Assembly (NCBI RefSeq): GCF_014199265.1
Contig: NZ_JACIJG010000011.1
Span: 62,001 to 126,000, forward strand
Direction: 5' to 3'
Origin: Brucella daejeonensis
Lineage (GTDB): Bacteria > Pseudomonadota > Alphaproteobacteria > Rhizobiales > Rhizobiaceae
Length of the DNA: 64,000 bases
Below the pieces are notes generated by a model. It ran no database searches. It was not told the DNA's origin and saw only the letters and a list, made by a program, of their open reading frames with translations. The translations under genes and the position numbers were made by a program. Of the stretch, positions 51,173 to 60,857 are shown one piece after another; within the stretch, counting starts at the first letter, position 1, and each line of letters starts with the position of its first letter.

Positions 51173-54100
51173 ATGACCGATATTTCGCATCCCGCTCCCG
51201 ATTTCTCGCCGCAAGAAGCCGAAGTGCTCGCCCAGCTCCATTTCGGGGTAACGGCAACGGCTTCGCCGCTCGATAGCGAACGCGACCGCAATTTCCGCCT
51301 GAAAACCGGCAACGGATCGACGGACTGGATTCTGAAGATCGTCAATGCCAGCGAACCGCGTGTGGAAAGCGAGTTCCAGACCGCGCTTTTGCAGCATCTG
51401 GCGAAGGCCGACCCCGCTCTTGCCGTACCGCGCCTGAAGGCGAGCCTGTCCGGTGAAATCCTGGCCCTGGCCGAAAAGGGAGAAAGCGCGCGCCATGCGC
51501 TGCGTGTGGCGAGCTGGCTGCCGGGCACACCGCTTGCCGAGGTTACGCGCACCAAGGTTCTGATGGGAAATCTGGGCGGGGCGCTGGGCGAACTCGACCG
51601 TGCCTTGCAGGGTTTTATCCATCCCGGCGCCCTGCGCGATTTCGACTGGGACCTGCGCCATGCGGGCCGCGCCCGCGACCGGCTGCATTTTATCGACAAG
51701 CCCGAAGATCGCGCCGTCGTGGAGCGCTTCCTTACCCGTTTCGAGCGCGATGTGGCGCCGAGACTGCCGCTCCTGCGCGCGCAGGTGATTCACAACGACG
51801 CCAACGACTGGAACGTGCTGGTCGAGGGCCAGGACAATGAGCGCATTGCCGGGCTGATCGATTTCGGCGATGCCGTTCACACCGTGCTGATCGCCGAAGT
51901 GGCGATTGCCTGCGCCTATTCCATTCTCGACATGGAAGATCCGATCGGGGCGGCTGCCGCCCTTGCTGCCGGTTTCCATGCGAAATATCCGCTTCAGCCG
52001 CAGGAAATCGACCTGCTGTTCGATCTCATCGCCATGCGGCTTGTGACGAGCGTGACGCTGTCGGCCTCGCGCCGCGAAAAGACCGACGACAATCCCTATC
52101 TGGCGATCAGTGAAGCGCCCGCATGGCGGTTACTGCACAGGCTCGATGCGATGAATCCGCGTTTTGCCACCGCAATCCTGCGCAAGGCCTGCGGTTTCGA
52201 CGCCGTTGAGGGCGCCGGCGCCGTGCGCCGCTGGATCGACGCCAATCGCAACAACTTTGCTCCCGTTGTTCGTCCCCACCCGGCGACCATGGCCAAGGCG
52301 CTGGTTCCCTATGGCGACCCGGCGCATGTGATGACGGTCGATTCCGCCGGGCAGCGCCCGCAGGAAGCAACGGCCTGGTGGGACGATTTCTGCGCCCGCA
52401 ACCGCATCGAGCTTGGCATCGGGCCGTGGGGGGAAAAGCGTACCGTCTATACCGATGAAGCGTTCCGTTCCCGCTTCGTCGAAGGCGAGCGGCGTGTCCA
52501 TCATCTGGGGCTAGACCTGTTCCTGCCCGCAGGTACGCCGGTTTACACGCCGCTCGCGGCGACCGTCAAAAGCGTGGAGATCGAGACAGCGCCGCTCGGC
52601 TATGGCGGTCTGATCGCACTGGAACATGAGCCGGAAGGCTGCCCGCCCTTCATCACGCTCTGGGGCCATATGGCGCATGAGGCCATGTCGCGCCTGAAGC
52701 CCGGCCAGAAGCTCGCCGCCGGTGAACTGGTCGGCCATATGGGCGACATACACCAGAATGGCGGCTGGACACCGCATCTCCACTTCCAGATTTCCACCGA
52801 TACGGGCCTTACGGCGGCGGAAATTCTGGGCGTCGGCGAAAACGCCTATCTCGACGTGTGGGCCGATATTTTCCCCGATGCCGCCACGCTTGCCGATATT
52901 CCGGCGGAAGCCTTCCACCAGACCGGACGCACGCGGGCGGAGATCGTCAGCGCGCGCAAGGACATGCTGCTGCCCAACCTTTCGATTTCCTATTCCGAGC
53001 CGATCAAGTTCGTGCGCGGCGAGGGGGCGTGGCTGATCGACAATCGCGGCCGCGCTTATCTCGATTGTTTCAACAATGTCTGCCATCTCGGTCATGCGCA
53101 CGCGGAAGTCGTCGAGGCGATTGCCCGACAGGCCGCGATCCTCAACACCAATACACGCTATCTGCACGACAATATCGTTTCCTATGCCGAGCGCCTGACC
53201 GCAACCCTGCCGGAAGGGCTGAGCGTGGCGTCGTTTGCCTGTTCGGGCAGCGAGGCCAACAGCCTCGCGCTTCGCATGGCGCGCGCCCGTTCCGGCCGGC
53301 ACGATGCGCTGGTGCTCGACTGGGCCTATCACGGCACGACGCAGGAGCTGATCGATCTCAGCCCCTATAAATACAAGCGCAAGGGCGGCAAGGGCAGGCC
53401 GGACCATGTGTTCGAAGCCGCCATTCCCGACAGCTATCGCGCGCCGGAGGACTGGCCGCTGGAAGAACACGGCAAGCGCTTTGCCGAAAGCGTCGCCCAA
53501 CAGATCGAGGCGATGAAAGCGCAGGGCCGCGCCCCGGCCTTCTTCATCGCCGAATCCATTCCGAGCGTCGCCGGGCAGGTCTTCCTGCCGGAAGGCTATC
53601 TCAAGGAAGTTTATGCCATGGTGCGCGCCGCAGGCGGCGTCTGCATCGCGGATGAGGTGCAGGTCGGGTTCGGCCGTGTCGGCAGCCACTGGTGGGCGTT
53701 CGAGATGCAGGGCGTGGCGCCCGATATCGTCACCATGGGCAAACCCATCGGCAACGGGCATCCCATGTCGGCGGTCGTGACGACCCGCGAAGTGGCCGAC
53801 AGTTTCAACAACGGCATGGAATATTTCAACACGTTCGGCGGCAATCCGGTGTCCTGCGCGGCGGGGCTTGCGGTTCTGGACGTGATCGAGCGCGACGGGC
53901 TGCGCCGGAACGCGCTGGAGGTCGGCAATTATCTCATCGACGGGTTCCGCTCGATGCAGGAGCGCTTCGACATTATCGGCGATGTGCGCGGGCAGGGGCT
54001 GTTCCTCGGCATCGAGCTGGTCACGGATCGCAAGACGAAGGAACCGGCAACGGCAATCGCCAGGAAGATAAACGACGGCGCGCGCGAACGCGGCATTCTG

Positions 54101-54223
54101 ATGGGAACCGAAGGTCCGTTCGACAATGTGCTGAAGATGCGCCCGCCAATGATCTTCAGCCGCGCCAATGCCGATCATCTGCTGAGCGTTCTGGAGGATA
54201 GCTTCGCGGCTGCTTTGAAGTAG
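51173..54223 (+). CDS. Tripartite fusion: APH-like kinase, M23 peptidase-like domain, class III aminotransferase/phospho-lyase
   Basis: A 1016-residue cytoplasmic protein. Residues 1-330 form an aminoglycoside-phosphotransferase-like kinase with the Brenner motif [12 protein letters not shown] (about 206) and LIDFGDA (about 230). Residues 400-570 form an M23 metallopeptidase fold whose zinc ligands are intact: HLGLD (about 443), WGHM, and HLHF (about 534). Residues 590-1016 form a class III PLP enzyme with [26 protein letters not shown] (PLP Lys about 855) and [17 protein letters not shown]. The outer pair resembles hydroxylysine kinase plus phosphohydroxylysine/phosphoethanolamine phospho-lyase, so the likely chemistry is phosphorylation of an amino alcohol followed by elimination. 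The middle domain's role is unknown. The divergent Lrp gene is its probable regulator. Confidence 0.9.
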   Translation: MTDISHPAPDFSPQEAEVLAQLHFGVTATASPLDSERDRNFRLKTGNGSTDWILKIVNASEPRVESEFQTALLQHLAKADPALAVPRLKASLSGEILALAEKGESARHALRVASWLPGTPLAEVTRTKVLMGNLGGALGELDRALQGFIHPGALRDFDWDLRHAGRARDRLHFIDKPEDRAVVERFLTRFERDVAPRLPLLRAQVIHNDANDWNVLVEGQDNERIAGLIDFGDAVHTVLIAEVAIACAYSILDMEDPIGAAAALAAGFHAKYPLQPQEIDLLFDLIAMRLVTSVTLSASRREKTDDNPYLAISEAPAWRLLHRLDAMNPRFATAILRKACGFDAVEGAGAVRRWIDANRNNFAPVVRPHPATMAKALVPYGDPAHVMTVDSAGQRPQEATAWWDDFCARNRIELGIGPWGEKRTVYTDEAFRSRFVEGERRVHHLGLDLFLPAGTPVYTPLAATVKSVEIETAPLGYGGLIALEHEPEGCPPFITLWGHMAHEAMSRLKPGQKLAAGELVGHMGDIHQNGGWTPHLHFQISTDTGLTAAEILGVGENAYLDVWADIFPDAATLADIPAEAFHQTGRTRAEIVSARKDMLLPNLSISYSEPIKFVRGEGAWLIDNRGRAYLDCFNNVCHLGHAHAEVVEAIARQAAILNTNTRYLHDNIVSYAERLTATLPEGLSVASFACSGSEANSLALRMARARSGRHDALVLDWAYHGTTQELIDLSPYKYKRKGGKGRPDHVFEAAIPDSYRAPEDWPLEEHGKRFAESVAQQIEAMKAQGRAPAFFIAESIPSVAGQVFLPEGYLKEVYAMVRAAGGVCIADEVQVGFGRVGSHWWAFEMQGVAPDIVTMGKPIGNGHPMSAVVTTREVADSFNNGMEYFNTFGGNPVSCAAGLAVLDVIERDGLRRNALEVGNYLIDGFRSMQERFDIIGDVRGQGLFLGIELVTDRKTKEPATAIARKINDGARERGILMGTEGPFDNVLKMRPPMIFSRANADHLLSVLEDSFAAALK

Positions 54224-54249
54224 TGCGAATTCGACGGGAATAACAACAA

Positions 54250-54273
54250 GCCCGGCGGCAGACCCCGCCGGGC
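54250..54273 (+). other. Hairpin between the fusion gene and the binding-protein gene
   Basis: Stem GCCCGGCGG / CCGCCGGGC, 26 nt after the fusion stop, without a T-run. Possibly an RNA processing or partial termination site that separates the two messages. Confidence 0.5.
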
Positions 54274-54324
54274 AACGGATCGGCTTTGTCCAGGGTCAGG
54301 GCCGAAAACATGGGAGGAGGAACA

Positions 54325-55344
54325 ATGAAGAATATTCTTTTGGGTTCGCTGTTGGCGGCTGGCTTTGCGCTGCCTGCTCAAAGCGGCGCATTGGCGGACA
54401 CGCTTGAGACCGTCAAGGAACGCGGCAAGGTCAATTGCGGCGTCAGCCAGGGTGTCGCGGGATTTTCGTCGCCCGACGATCAGGGCAAGTGGACCGGCTT
54501 CGACATCGATTTCTGCCGCGCCGTTTCGGCAGCGGTGTTCGGCGATCCCGACAAGGTGAGCTTCATTCCGCTTTCGACCAAGGAGCGGTTCACCGCGCTG
54601 CAATCGGGCACGGTCGACCTGCTGTCGCGCCAGACCACCTGGACGCTTTCGCGTGACGCGGGCATGGGCGTCCATTTCGTCGGCACGGCCTATTATGACG
54701 GGCAGGGCTTCATGATCCGCAAGGATCTGGGCGTCGATAGCGCCCTGAAGCTCGACGGCGCATCGGTCTGCACCGAGCAGGGCACGACGACCGAGCAGAA
54801 CGCCGCCGATTATTTCAGCGCCAACGACATCAAATATGAGCCGGTGGTGATCGATTCCGCCGACGGCATTCTCAAGGCTTTCGAAACGGGACGTTGCGAT
54901 GTCTATACGACCGATGCGTCCGCACTTTATGCGCAGCGCCTCAAGCTGGCCGAACCGGACGCCTATGCCGTGCTGCCGGAAGTGATTTCCAAGGAGCCGC
55001 TCGGCCCCGCGGTCCGGCAAGGCGACGACAAGTGGTTCAACATCGTTCGCTGGTCTTTGTTCGCGCTGCTGGAAGCGGAGGAACTTGGCATCAGTCAGGC
55101 ATCGGCGAAGGCCGATCTCGATTCGAAAAAGCCGGACGTTCGCCGCTTCCTCGGAGCGGAAGGCGATAGCGGCCAGCAACTCGGCCTTGAGCCGAAATGG
55201 GCCTATAACATCGTGACGAACATTGGCAATTACGGCGAGATGTTCGAGCGTACCATCGGCAAGGACAGCCTGCTCAAGATCGACCGGGGCATCAACGCGC
55301 TCTGGAACAAGGGCGGGCTGATGTATGCGCCGCCGGTGAAGTAA
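54325..55344 (+). CDS. Polar amino acid ABC transporter substrate-binding protein (AapJ/BztA type), no permease nearby
   Basis: A 339-residue periplasmic binding protein: signal peptide LLGSLLAAGFALPAQSGALA, then TLETVKERGKVNCGVSQGVAGFSSPDDQGKWTGFDIDFCRAVSAAVFG, which is the general L-amino acid binding-protein signature. It continues with ERFTALQSGTVDLLSRQTTWTLSRD and RGINALWNKGGLMYAPPVK. Strong ribosome site GGGAGGAGG. AapJ partners AapQMP permeases, but none lies in this window, so it may feed a transporter encoded elsewhere. It is likely cotranscribed with the fusion gene, 101 nt upstream. Confidence 0.91.
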   Translation: MKNILLGSLLAAGFALPAQSGALADTLETVKERGKVNCGVSQGVAGFSSPDDQGKWTGFDIDFCRAVSAAVFGDPDKVSFIPLSTKERFTALQSGTVDLLSRQTTWTLSRDAGMGVHFVGTAYYDGQGFMIRKDLGVDSALKLDGASVCTEQGTTTEQNAADYFSANDIKYEPVVIDSADGILKAFETGRCDVYTTDASALYAQRLKLAEPDAYAVLPEVISKEPLGPAVRQGDDKWFNIVRWSLFALLEAEELGISQASAKADLDSKKPDVRRFLGAEGDSGQQLGLEPKWAYNIVTNIGNYGEMFERTIGKDSLLKIDRGINALWNKGGLMYAPPVK

Positions 55345-55367
55345 ACACGAACAAGTCTTTGGTGACA

Positions 55368-55398
55368 GAGCCCCGGTTTGCCGGGGCTCCGTTGTTTT
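55368..55398 (+). terminator. Terminator after the amino acid binding-protein gene
   Basis: Stem GAGCCCCGG / CCGGGGCTC with a TTTG loop, followed by CGTTGTTTT. The convergent ThDP gene ends at 55397, so the hairpin may serve both. Confidence 0.85.
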
Positions 55399-57082
55399 AC
55401 TTCTGTTTGGCGAGGCCCTGTTCGCGCATCTGGCTGAGGCTCATCTTCGGCGACAGCGCCTCGGGGTCGATGCGAATTTCGATAAGGCCCGGCTTGCCGG
55501 ACTTTTCGCAAGCCTCGAAGGCAGGCGCGAAGTCGGCGGTTTTCTCCACCACTTCCCCATGCAGGCCATAGGCGCGGGCAAGCGCCGCGAAATCGGGATT
55601 GGCAAGGCCGGTGCCCGAGACGCGGCCCGGATAGGTGCGCTCCTGATGCATACGGATCGTGCCGTACATGCCGTTGTTCACCACGATGAAGATCGCATTG
55701 GCACCATATTGCGCGGCGGTGGCCAGTTCCTGCCCGTTCATCATGAAGCAGCCGTCACCGGCAAAAGCCACCACCGTGCGTTCGGGCGCTGTGAGCTTGG
55801 CTGCAACCGCCGCCGGTACGCCGTAACCCATCGAACCGTTGGTGGGAGCCAACTGGCTGCGATAGGTGCGATACTGGTAGAAGCGATGCGGCCAGGCGGA
55901 ATAATTGCCTGCGCCATTGGTGATGACAGCATCGGCGGGCAGATGCGCGCGCAACCATTCCATCACTTCACCCATCTGCACATTGCCGGGGATGACGGGC
56001 GACTGGATATTGTCGCGATAGTCGGCATTGGCGCTGTCCGTCCATGCCTTCCAGCGCGGATCGGCAATCGGCGCAAGCCTTGCCGCCGCCGCGCAAAAAG
56101 CGGGCATACTGGCATTGACCGGGATGTCGGCATGATAGACGCGGCCAAGCTCTTCCGCGCCGGGATGAATATGGACGAGTTTCTGCTGCGGCGCCGGGAT
56201 GCCGACCAGTTCGTAACCCTGCGTCGTCATCTCGCCAAGGCGGGCGCCGACGACGATCAGGAGATCGGATTCCTTCACGCGCTGGGCAAGCGTCGGGCTG
56301 ATCGAGGTCCCCATTTCGCCCGCATAAAGCGGATGGGTGTTGTCGAACATATCCTGACAGCGGAACGATGCTGCAACAGGCAGGTGCATGTTCTCGGCGA
56401 ATTTTTGCAGGTCGCCGACGGCTTCCGCATTCCAGCCGCCGCCGCCGACGATGACCAGTGGGCGCTCGGCCTTTTGAAGAAGCGCCTGCATGTCCTGCAA
56501 CTGGTCGGCGCCGGGATGCATCTGGACCTGCTTATAGGCCGGGGCGTCGCTGACGGCGGCATAGGAGGTCAGCATGTCTTCCGGCAATGCGATCACCACC
56601 GGGCCGGGGCGTCCGTTGACGGCGCGGTGAAAGGCCTGGCTGACGAGTTCGGGAATGCGCGCGGCATCGTCGATCTGAACGACCCATTTGGCCATCTGGC
56701 CGAACATGCGGCGGTAATCGATTTCCTGAAACGCCTCGCGCTCCACCTGATCGCTGGCGACCTGACCGATGAACAGAAGCATCGGCGTCGAATCCTGAAA
56801 CGCCGTGTGCACGCCGATGGAGGCGTTTGTCGCGCCGGGGCCGCGCGTGACGAAGCAGATGCCCGGCTTGCCGGTCAGCTTGCCATAGGCTTCCGCCATA
56901 TAGGCCGCGCCGCCTTCCTGCCGGCAGACGATGAGGTCGATCGCGTCGCTGGCGTCATGGAAGGCGTCGAGCGCGGCGAGATAGCTTTCGCCGGGCACGC
57001 AGAAGACCCGGTCCGCGCCATGGATGCGCAGCGTATCCACCAGAATCCGCCCCCCGGTGCGGGCATTGGGTTTGCTCGTCAT
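55397..57082 (-). CDS. Thiamine-diphosphate enzyme, acetolactate-synthase-like
   Basis: A 561-residue ThDP-dependent enzyme of the IlvB/benzoylformate decarboxylase superfamily. The PYR domain has the catalytic Glu in VCRQEGGAAYMAEAYGKLTG, followed by FVTRGPGATNASIGVH. The central domain lies about residues 190-330. The PP domain has the ThDP motif GDGCFMMNGQELATAAQYGANAIFIVVNNGMYG. No regulatory subunit gene is nearby and the sequence is not the biosynthetic IlvB, so an oxalyl-CoA decarboxylase/glyoxylate or sulfonate-type role is possible. Start 57082 is chosen because the first ATG at 57091 is too close to its GAGG. Confidence 0.87.
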   Translation of the reverse strand: MTSKPNARTGGRILVDTLRIHGADRVFCVPGESYLAALDAFHDASDAIDLIVCRQEGGAAYMAEAYGKLTGKPGICFVTRGPGATNASIGVHTAFQDSTPMLLFIGQVASDQVEREAFQEIDYRRMFGQMAKWVVQIDDAARIPELVSQAFHRAVNGRPGPVVIALPEDMLTSYAAVSDAPAYKQVQMHPGADQLQDMQALLQKAERPLVIVGGGGWNAEAVGDLQKFAENMHLPVAASFRCQDMFDNTHPLYAGEMGTSISPTLAQRVKESDLLIVVGARLGEMTTQGYELVGIPAPQQKLVHIHPGAEELGRVYHADIPVNASMPAFCAAAARLAPIADPRWKAWTDSANADYRDNIQSPVIPGNVQMGEVMEWLRAHLPADAVITNGAGNYSAWPHRFYQYRTYRSQLAPTNGSMGYGVPAAVAAKLTAPERTVVAFAGDGCFMMNGQELATAAQYGANAIFIVVNNGMYGTIRMHQERTYPGRVSGTGLANPDFAALARAYGLHGEVVEKTADFAPAFEACEKSGKPGLIEIRIDPEALSPKMSLSQMREQGLAKQK

Positions 57083-57237
57083 TTTATGCATTTCCTCAAT
57101 CTCACCATCTCTGGTCCTCCTGTGCCTACCTCCCGGTCAAGCGGGTCGATATGAACATAGCCAGCGGTCCGAATACAGATTAAACATCATGACTAAACTG
57201 TATGAACTCATGATATGCCGGTATGGAGGAAATTGTG

Positions 57238-58044
57238 ATGGCCAGCGAAAAGACGGGCGATATCCGCATCGGTATCGGCGGCTGGGCCTATGAGCCGTGG
57301 GACGAGAGCTTTTATCCTGAAAAGCTGGCGAAGAAGCGCCAGCTCGAATATGCGTCGGGCAAGCTTACTTCGATCGAGATCAACTCGACCTATTACGGAC
57401 CGCAAAAGCCTGCGACATTTGCCAGATGGCGTGACGAAACCCCGGAAGGCTTTGTGTTTTCGCTGAAGGCGCCGCGCTTTTCCACCAATCGCCGTGTTCT
57501 GGCGGAAGCCGGTGAAAGCATCGAGCGGTTCATGACCGGCGGCATGATGGAACTGAAGGACAAGCTCGGCGTGGTCAACTGGCAGTTCATGGGAACGAAG
57601 AAGTTCGATCCGGTCGATTTCGAGGCTTTCCTGAAGCTTCTGCCGAAACGTGTCGACGGGCGCGATGTCCGCCATGCGGTGGAAGTGCGCCATGACAGTT
57701 TCAATTCACCGGAATTCATCGCGCTGTTGCGCGAATACGGCGTGGCGGTGGTGATTGCAGGCGACAGCCATTTTCCGCAATTTGCCGATATGACGGCGCC
57801 GTTCACCTATCTGCGCATCATGGGCACGAAGGAAGGCGAGGCGCTCGGCTATAGCGAAAACCAGCTCGATCAATGGGCGGGCCGCGCCGGGGCGATCGCT
57901 GCGGGACAGCTTCCCGAAGGGCTGAAGACGGTTACGCCGCCTGTGGCCGACAATGTGGCGCGCGATGTCTATCTCTATGTCATCAGCGGCTATAAGGCGC
58001 ATAATCCGCACGCGGCCATGGCCTTGATCGAACGGACAAAATGA
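57238..58044 (+). CDS. DUF72 (YecE-like) protein
   Basis: A 268-residue TIM-barrel protein of the DUF72 family: IRIGIGGWAYEPWDESFYPEKLAKKRQLEYASGKLTSIEINSTYYG at the start, ETPEGFVFSLKAPRFSTNRRVL, and HAVEVRHDSFNSPEFIALLREYGVAVVIAGDS. Function unknown. The start at 57238 follows TGGAGGAAATTG; an upstream ATG at 57223 overlaps the ribosome site. Divergent from the ThDP gene. Confidence 0.85.
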   Translation: MASEKTGDIRIGIGGWAYEPWDESFYPEKLAKKRQLEYASGKLTSIEINSTYYGPQKPATFARWRDETPEGFVFSLKAPRFSTNRRVLAEAGESIERFMTGGMMELKDKLGVVNWQFMGTKKFDPVDFEAFLKLLPKRVDGRDVRHAVEVRHDSFNSPEFIALLREYGVAVVIAGDSHFPQFADMTAPFTYLRIMGTKEGEALGYSENQLDQWAGRAGAIAAGQLPEGLKTVTPPVADNVARDVYLYVISGYKAHNPHAAMALIERTK

Positions 58045-58089
58045 TGCCTCGTGGCGGCTCCTGATTTCATCTGAGTCGCCTGAGCCATC

Positions 58090-59655
58090 ATGTCAAAATT
58101 CGATCTTTCCGCCGCCGAAGCCTTCGTTGCCACCATTCCGCACAATTATAAAGGTCCGGGCGGCGCGGTTGCCGTGCTGAAAGATGGCGAGGTCGTGCTG
58201 CGTCACGCATGGGGCTTTGCCGACCTTGCCGCCCGCAAGACCATGACGCCCGAAACGCGTATGCCGATCTGTTCGGTCAGCAAGCAATTCACCTGCGCCG
58301 TGCTTCTCGACAGTGTGGGAGAACCGGAAGTCCTGGACGATGCGCTTGCCGCCTATCTGGACAAGTTTGCGGAAAAGCGCCCCGGCGTGCGCGATCTGTG
58401 CAACAACCAGTCGGGCCTGCGCGATTACTGGGCGCTGTCCGTTCTGTGCGGGGCCGACCCGGAAGGCGTCTTTGTGTCCGAACAGGCACAAAGCCTGCTG
58501 CGACGGCTGAAGACGACGCATTTTGCGCCGGGTACGCATTATTCCTACTGCAACGGCAATTTCCGCATCCTCGCCGACCTGATCGAAAGCCATACGGGTC
58601 GTTCGCTGGTCGAGCTTCTGTCGGAGCGGATTTTCCGGCCAGCGGGCATGAAGACGGCAGAGCTTATCCCCGATACGGCGCTGTTCGACGAATGCACCGG
58701 TTATGAGGGCGATACGGTGCGCGGCTTCCTGCCTGCCGTCAACCGTATCCACTGGATGGGCGATGCGGGCATTTGCGCCTCGCTTGACGACATGATCGCC
58801 TGGGAGCAGTTCATCGATGCGACGCGTGACGACGAGAACGGTCTTTATCGTCGTCTGAGCGGCAAGCAGACATTCAGCGACGGCGCGCCCGCGCCGTACG
58901 GGCTGGGGCTGAAATTCGAGGAAGCGGGCGGCAAGCGGCTGACCGGCCATGGCGGCGCGCTGCGCGGCTGGCGCTGCCAGCGCTGGCATTGCGCCGACGA
59001 ACGTGTCTCGACAATCGTCATGTTCAATTTCGAGGGCGGCGCTTCCGATGCCGCCTTCAAGCTGATGAATCTGGCGCTGGGTGTTCCGCAGCCGGCGGAA
59101 CGGGCGCGTGTCGAAGCGGATGCCGGCTGGTTCGGCTCGTGGCTCGACCATGAAACGGGTCTGGTGCTCAGCCTCGAAGATGCCGGACGCGGGCGCATGA
59201 AGGCGCGCTTCGGCACCGGGCCGGAAGTGATGGATGTAGTGAGTGCAAACGAGGCGCGTTCATCCATGACCACGATCCTACGCGACGGCGACACGATCCG
59301 TCTCATGCGGGACGATGAAAACCTGCGCCTGACGATGCAGCGCCTCCGCGGCGAGGCGAAACGTGATATCGTCGGCCGTTATCGCAGCGACGAGTTGGAG
59401 GCCGACCTGCTGCTCGTTTCCGAGGGCGGGGCGATGTACGGCGCCTTCGAGGGTTTCCTTGGCAAGAGCGATATGTATCCGCTCTATGCGGCAGGCCCCG
59501 ATGTCTGGCTGTTGCCGGTGCAGCGCTCGATGGATGCGCCGTCGCCGGGCGAGTGGAAACTTGTCTTCCACCGCGACGCCGACGGCGAAATCGCGGGCGT
59601 GACGGTCGGCTGCTGGCTGGCGCGGCATGTGGACTACAGGAGAATTCGGGAATGA
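58090..59655 (+). CDS. dap: D-aminopeptidase (serine, S12 family)
   Basis: A 521-residue enzyme that removes N-terminal D-amino acids from peptides. It matches, as I recall it, the Ochrobactrum anthropi D-aminopeptidase along almost the whole length, including the SVSK active site (Ser62, Lys65), the YCN element ([15 protein letters not shown]) and [10 protein letters not shown] near the C-terminal third. Three domains are expected: a penicillin-binding/beta-lactamase-like catalytic domain (about 1-330) and two small beta-barrel domains. No signal peptide, so it is cytoplasmic. Its stop overlaps the start of the OsmC gene. Confidence 0.94.
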   Translation: MSKFDLSAAEAFVATIPHNYKGPGGAVAVLKDGEVVLRHAWGFADLAARKTMTPETRMPICSVSKQFTCAVLLDSVGEPEVLDDALAAYLDKFAEKRPGVRDLCNNQSGLRDYWALSVLCGADPEGVFVSEQAQSLLRRLKTTHFAPGTHYSYCNGNFRILADLIESHTGRSLVELLSERIFRPAGMKTAELIPDTALFDECTGYEGDTVRGFLPAVNRIHWMGDAGICASLDDMIAWEQFIDATRDDENGLYRRLSGKQTFSDGAPAPYGLGLKFEEAGGKRLTGHGGALRGWRCQRWHCADERVSTIVMFNFEGGASDAAFKLMNLALGVPQPAERARVEADAGWFGSWLDHETGLVLSLEDAGRGRMKARFGTGPEVMDVVSANEARSSMTTILRDGDTIRLMRDDENLRLTMQRLRGEAKRDIVGRYRSDELEADLLLVSEGGAMYGAFEGFLGKSDMYPLYAAGPDVWLLPVQRSMDAPSPGEWKLVFHRDADGEIAGVTVGCWLARHVDYRRIRE

Positions 59656-60074
59656 GCGAACTGAAAGTCAGAACCCGCGAAACCGGCGCCGTTGCGAAAA
59701 TGGCGGCGGGAAAATTGCCTGTCATCACCACGCCGACCGGCGGGACGGTCGAGATCGTCACCAGCGTCAGCCAGCCGGGCTTCAATCCGCTCGACCTCAT
59801 CTATTCGTCGGTCGCGGCCTGCATGGCATTGAGCGCCCGCATTGCGGCAGGAAAACTCGAATTGCGCGACAGGCTCTCCGATCTTCGGGTCGAAGTGAAA
59901 GGCGAGAAGGCGCATGAAGAACCGTCCCGCATCGAGCGGTTCGATATTGCTTTTCATTTCGAAGGCGATCTGACCGACGACGAGAAACACCGCATCGCAA
60001 AAATGGCCAAGCAGATTTGCACGATCAGCAACACATTGCGCGGCGATCCGCAGTTTACTCTGACCGTACGGTAA
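59652..60074 (+). CDS. OsmC-family protein
   Basis: A 140-residue OsmC/Ohr-fold protein: [21 protein letters not shown] with one conserved Cys, and a second at [12 protein letters not shown]. These are the two redox cysteines of the peroxiredoxin-like family that reduces organic hydroperoxides. It overlaps the dap stop (ATGA), so it is translated from the same message. Convergent with the GntR gene 3 nt away. Confidence 0.88.
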   Translation: MSELKVRTRETGAVAKMAAGKLPVITTPTGGTVEIVTSVSQPGFNPLDLIYSSVAACMALSARIAAGKLELRDRLSDLRVEVKGEKAHEEPSRIERFDIAFHFEGDLTDDEKHRIAKMAKQICTISNTLRGDPQFTLTVR

Positions 60075-60077
60075 TGG

Positions 60078-60803
60078 TCAGATCACCTCCCGGATACGCT
60101 CGACGCCGATCTTGATGACGGCTTCCATCGCCGCGCGCGCCTTTTGCGGATCGCGCGATGCGATGGCGTGCGCAATGCGCAGATGATTGGCGGCGCATTC
60201 GGCGATGCCTTCATGCGAGGTGGCGGGCGAGGAAAGCTGGAACGAGATCGCAAGCGCGGCTTCGATCAGGCCGCTCACCGAGCGCATGAACGGGTTGCCG
60301 GACATGCGCGCCACGGCAAGATGGAATTCCAGATCGACCTTGGCAATGGATTCCGGCGTGTGGGCAGGATCGTCGAATTTGGCTGCGAGCGCATAAAGCT
60401 CCACGATTTCGTCGCTGGTGGCGCGCTCGGCCGCCGCCGCTGCGGCCGCGGGCTCCAGCGCCATGCGCATTTCCGCCAGATGATCGACGAAAACTTCATC
60501 GAACCCGGCCTCGAAACGCCATGTCAGCACGTCGGAGTCGAAGAAGTTCCAGCTTGCATGTCCCAGAACGCGGGTGCCGACCTTTGCCTTGGGTTCGATC
60601 AGGCGCTTGGCGGCGAGCGTCTTCATCGCCTCACGCAAAACGGTGCGGGAGACGCCGAAGCGCAGCGACAATTCGTGGTCGCCCGGAAGGATCGAGCCTT
60701 CGGGGATCGTTCCCGCGACGATGCCGCGTCCAAGTTCACCCACGACGACCGCGTGGCTGTTATGCCGCTTTCGCCCGGTTATGGCCGTTTCGAGCAGTCC
60801 CAA
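60078..60803 (-). CDS. GntR/FadR-type (FCD domain) transcriptional regulator
   Basis: A 241-residue regulator: winged HTH ILPGDHELSLRFGVSRTVLREAMKTLAAKRLIEPKAKVGTRV (about 35-75) and an all-helical FCD effector domain (DHLAEMRMALEPAAAAAAAERAT ... DLEFHLAVARMSGNPFMRSV, with likely metal-binding His/Asp). It closes the sugar-transporter cluster on the reverse strand, 54 nt after yjfF, and most likely controls it. Confidence 0.9.
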   Translation of the reverse strand: MGLLETAITGRKRHNSHAVVVGELGRGIVAGTIPEGSILPGDHELSLRFGVSRTVLREAMKTLAAKRLIEPKAKVGTRVLGHASWNFFDSDVLTWRFEAGFDEVFVDHLAEMRMALEPAAAAAAAERATSDEIVELYALAAKFDDPAHTPESIAKVDLEFHLAVARMSGNPFMRSVSGLIEAALAISFQLSSPATSHEGIAECAANHLRIAHAIASRDPQKARAAMEAVIKIGVERIREVI

Positions 60804-60857
60804 TTCAGGTCTCCTTCATGCGTTGCCTGGCCAGGGGCCTGACCCTGGACATTTGTT

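Noticed and set aside
50596-51699. A 367-codon version of the Lrp gene with a long N-terminal extension
   Set aside because: Similarity to Lrp begins at the Met at 51036; upstream residues are the antisense of the kinase domain.
52511-54178. A 555-codon reverse frame opposite the aminotransferase part of the fusion
   Set aside because: The forward frame has intact PLP-enzyme motifs; the reverse frame has no recognisable domain and arises from high-GC codon bias.
55559-57154. A 531-codon forward frame opposite the ThDP enzyme
   Set aside because: The reverse strand carries the ThDP motif and catalytic Glu; no protein-like features in the forward frame.
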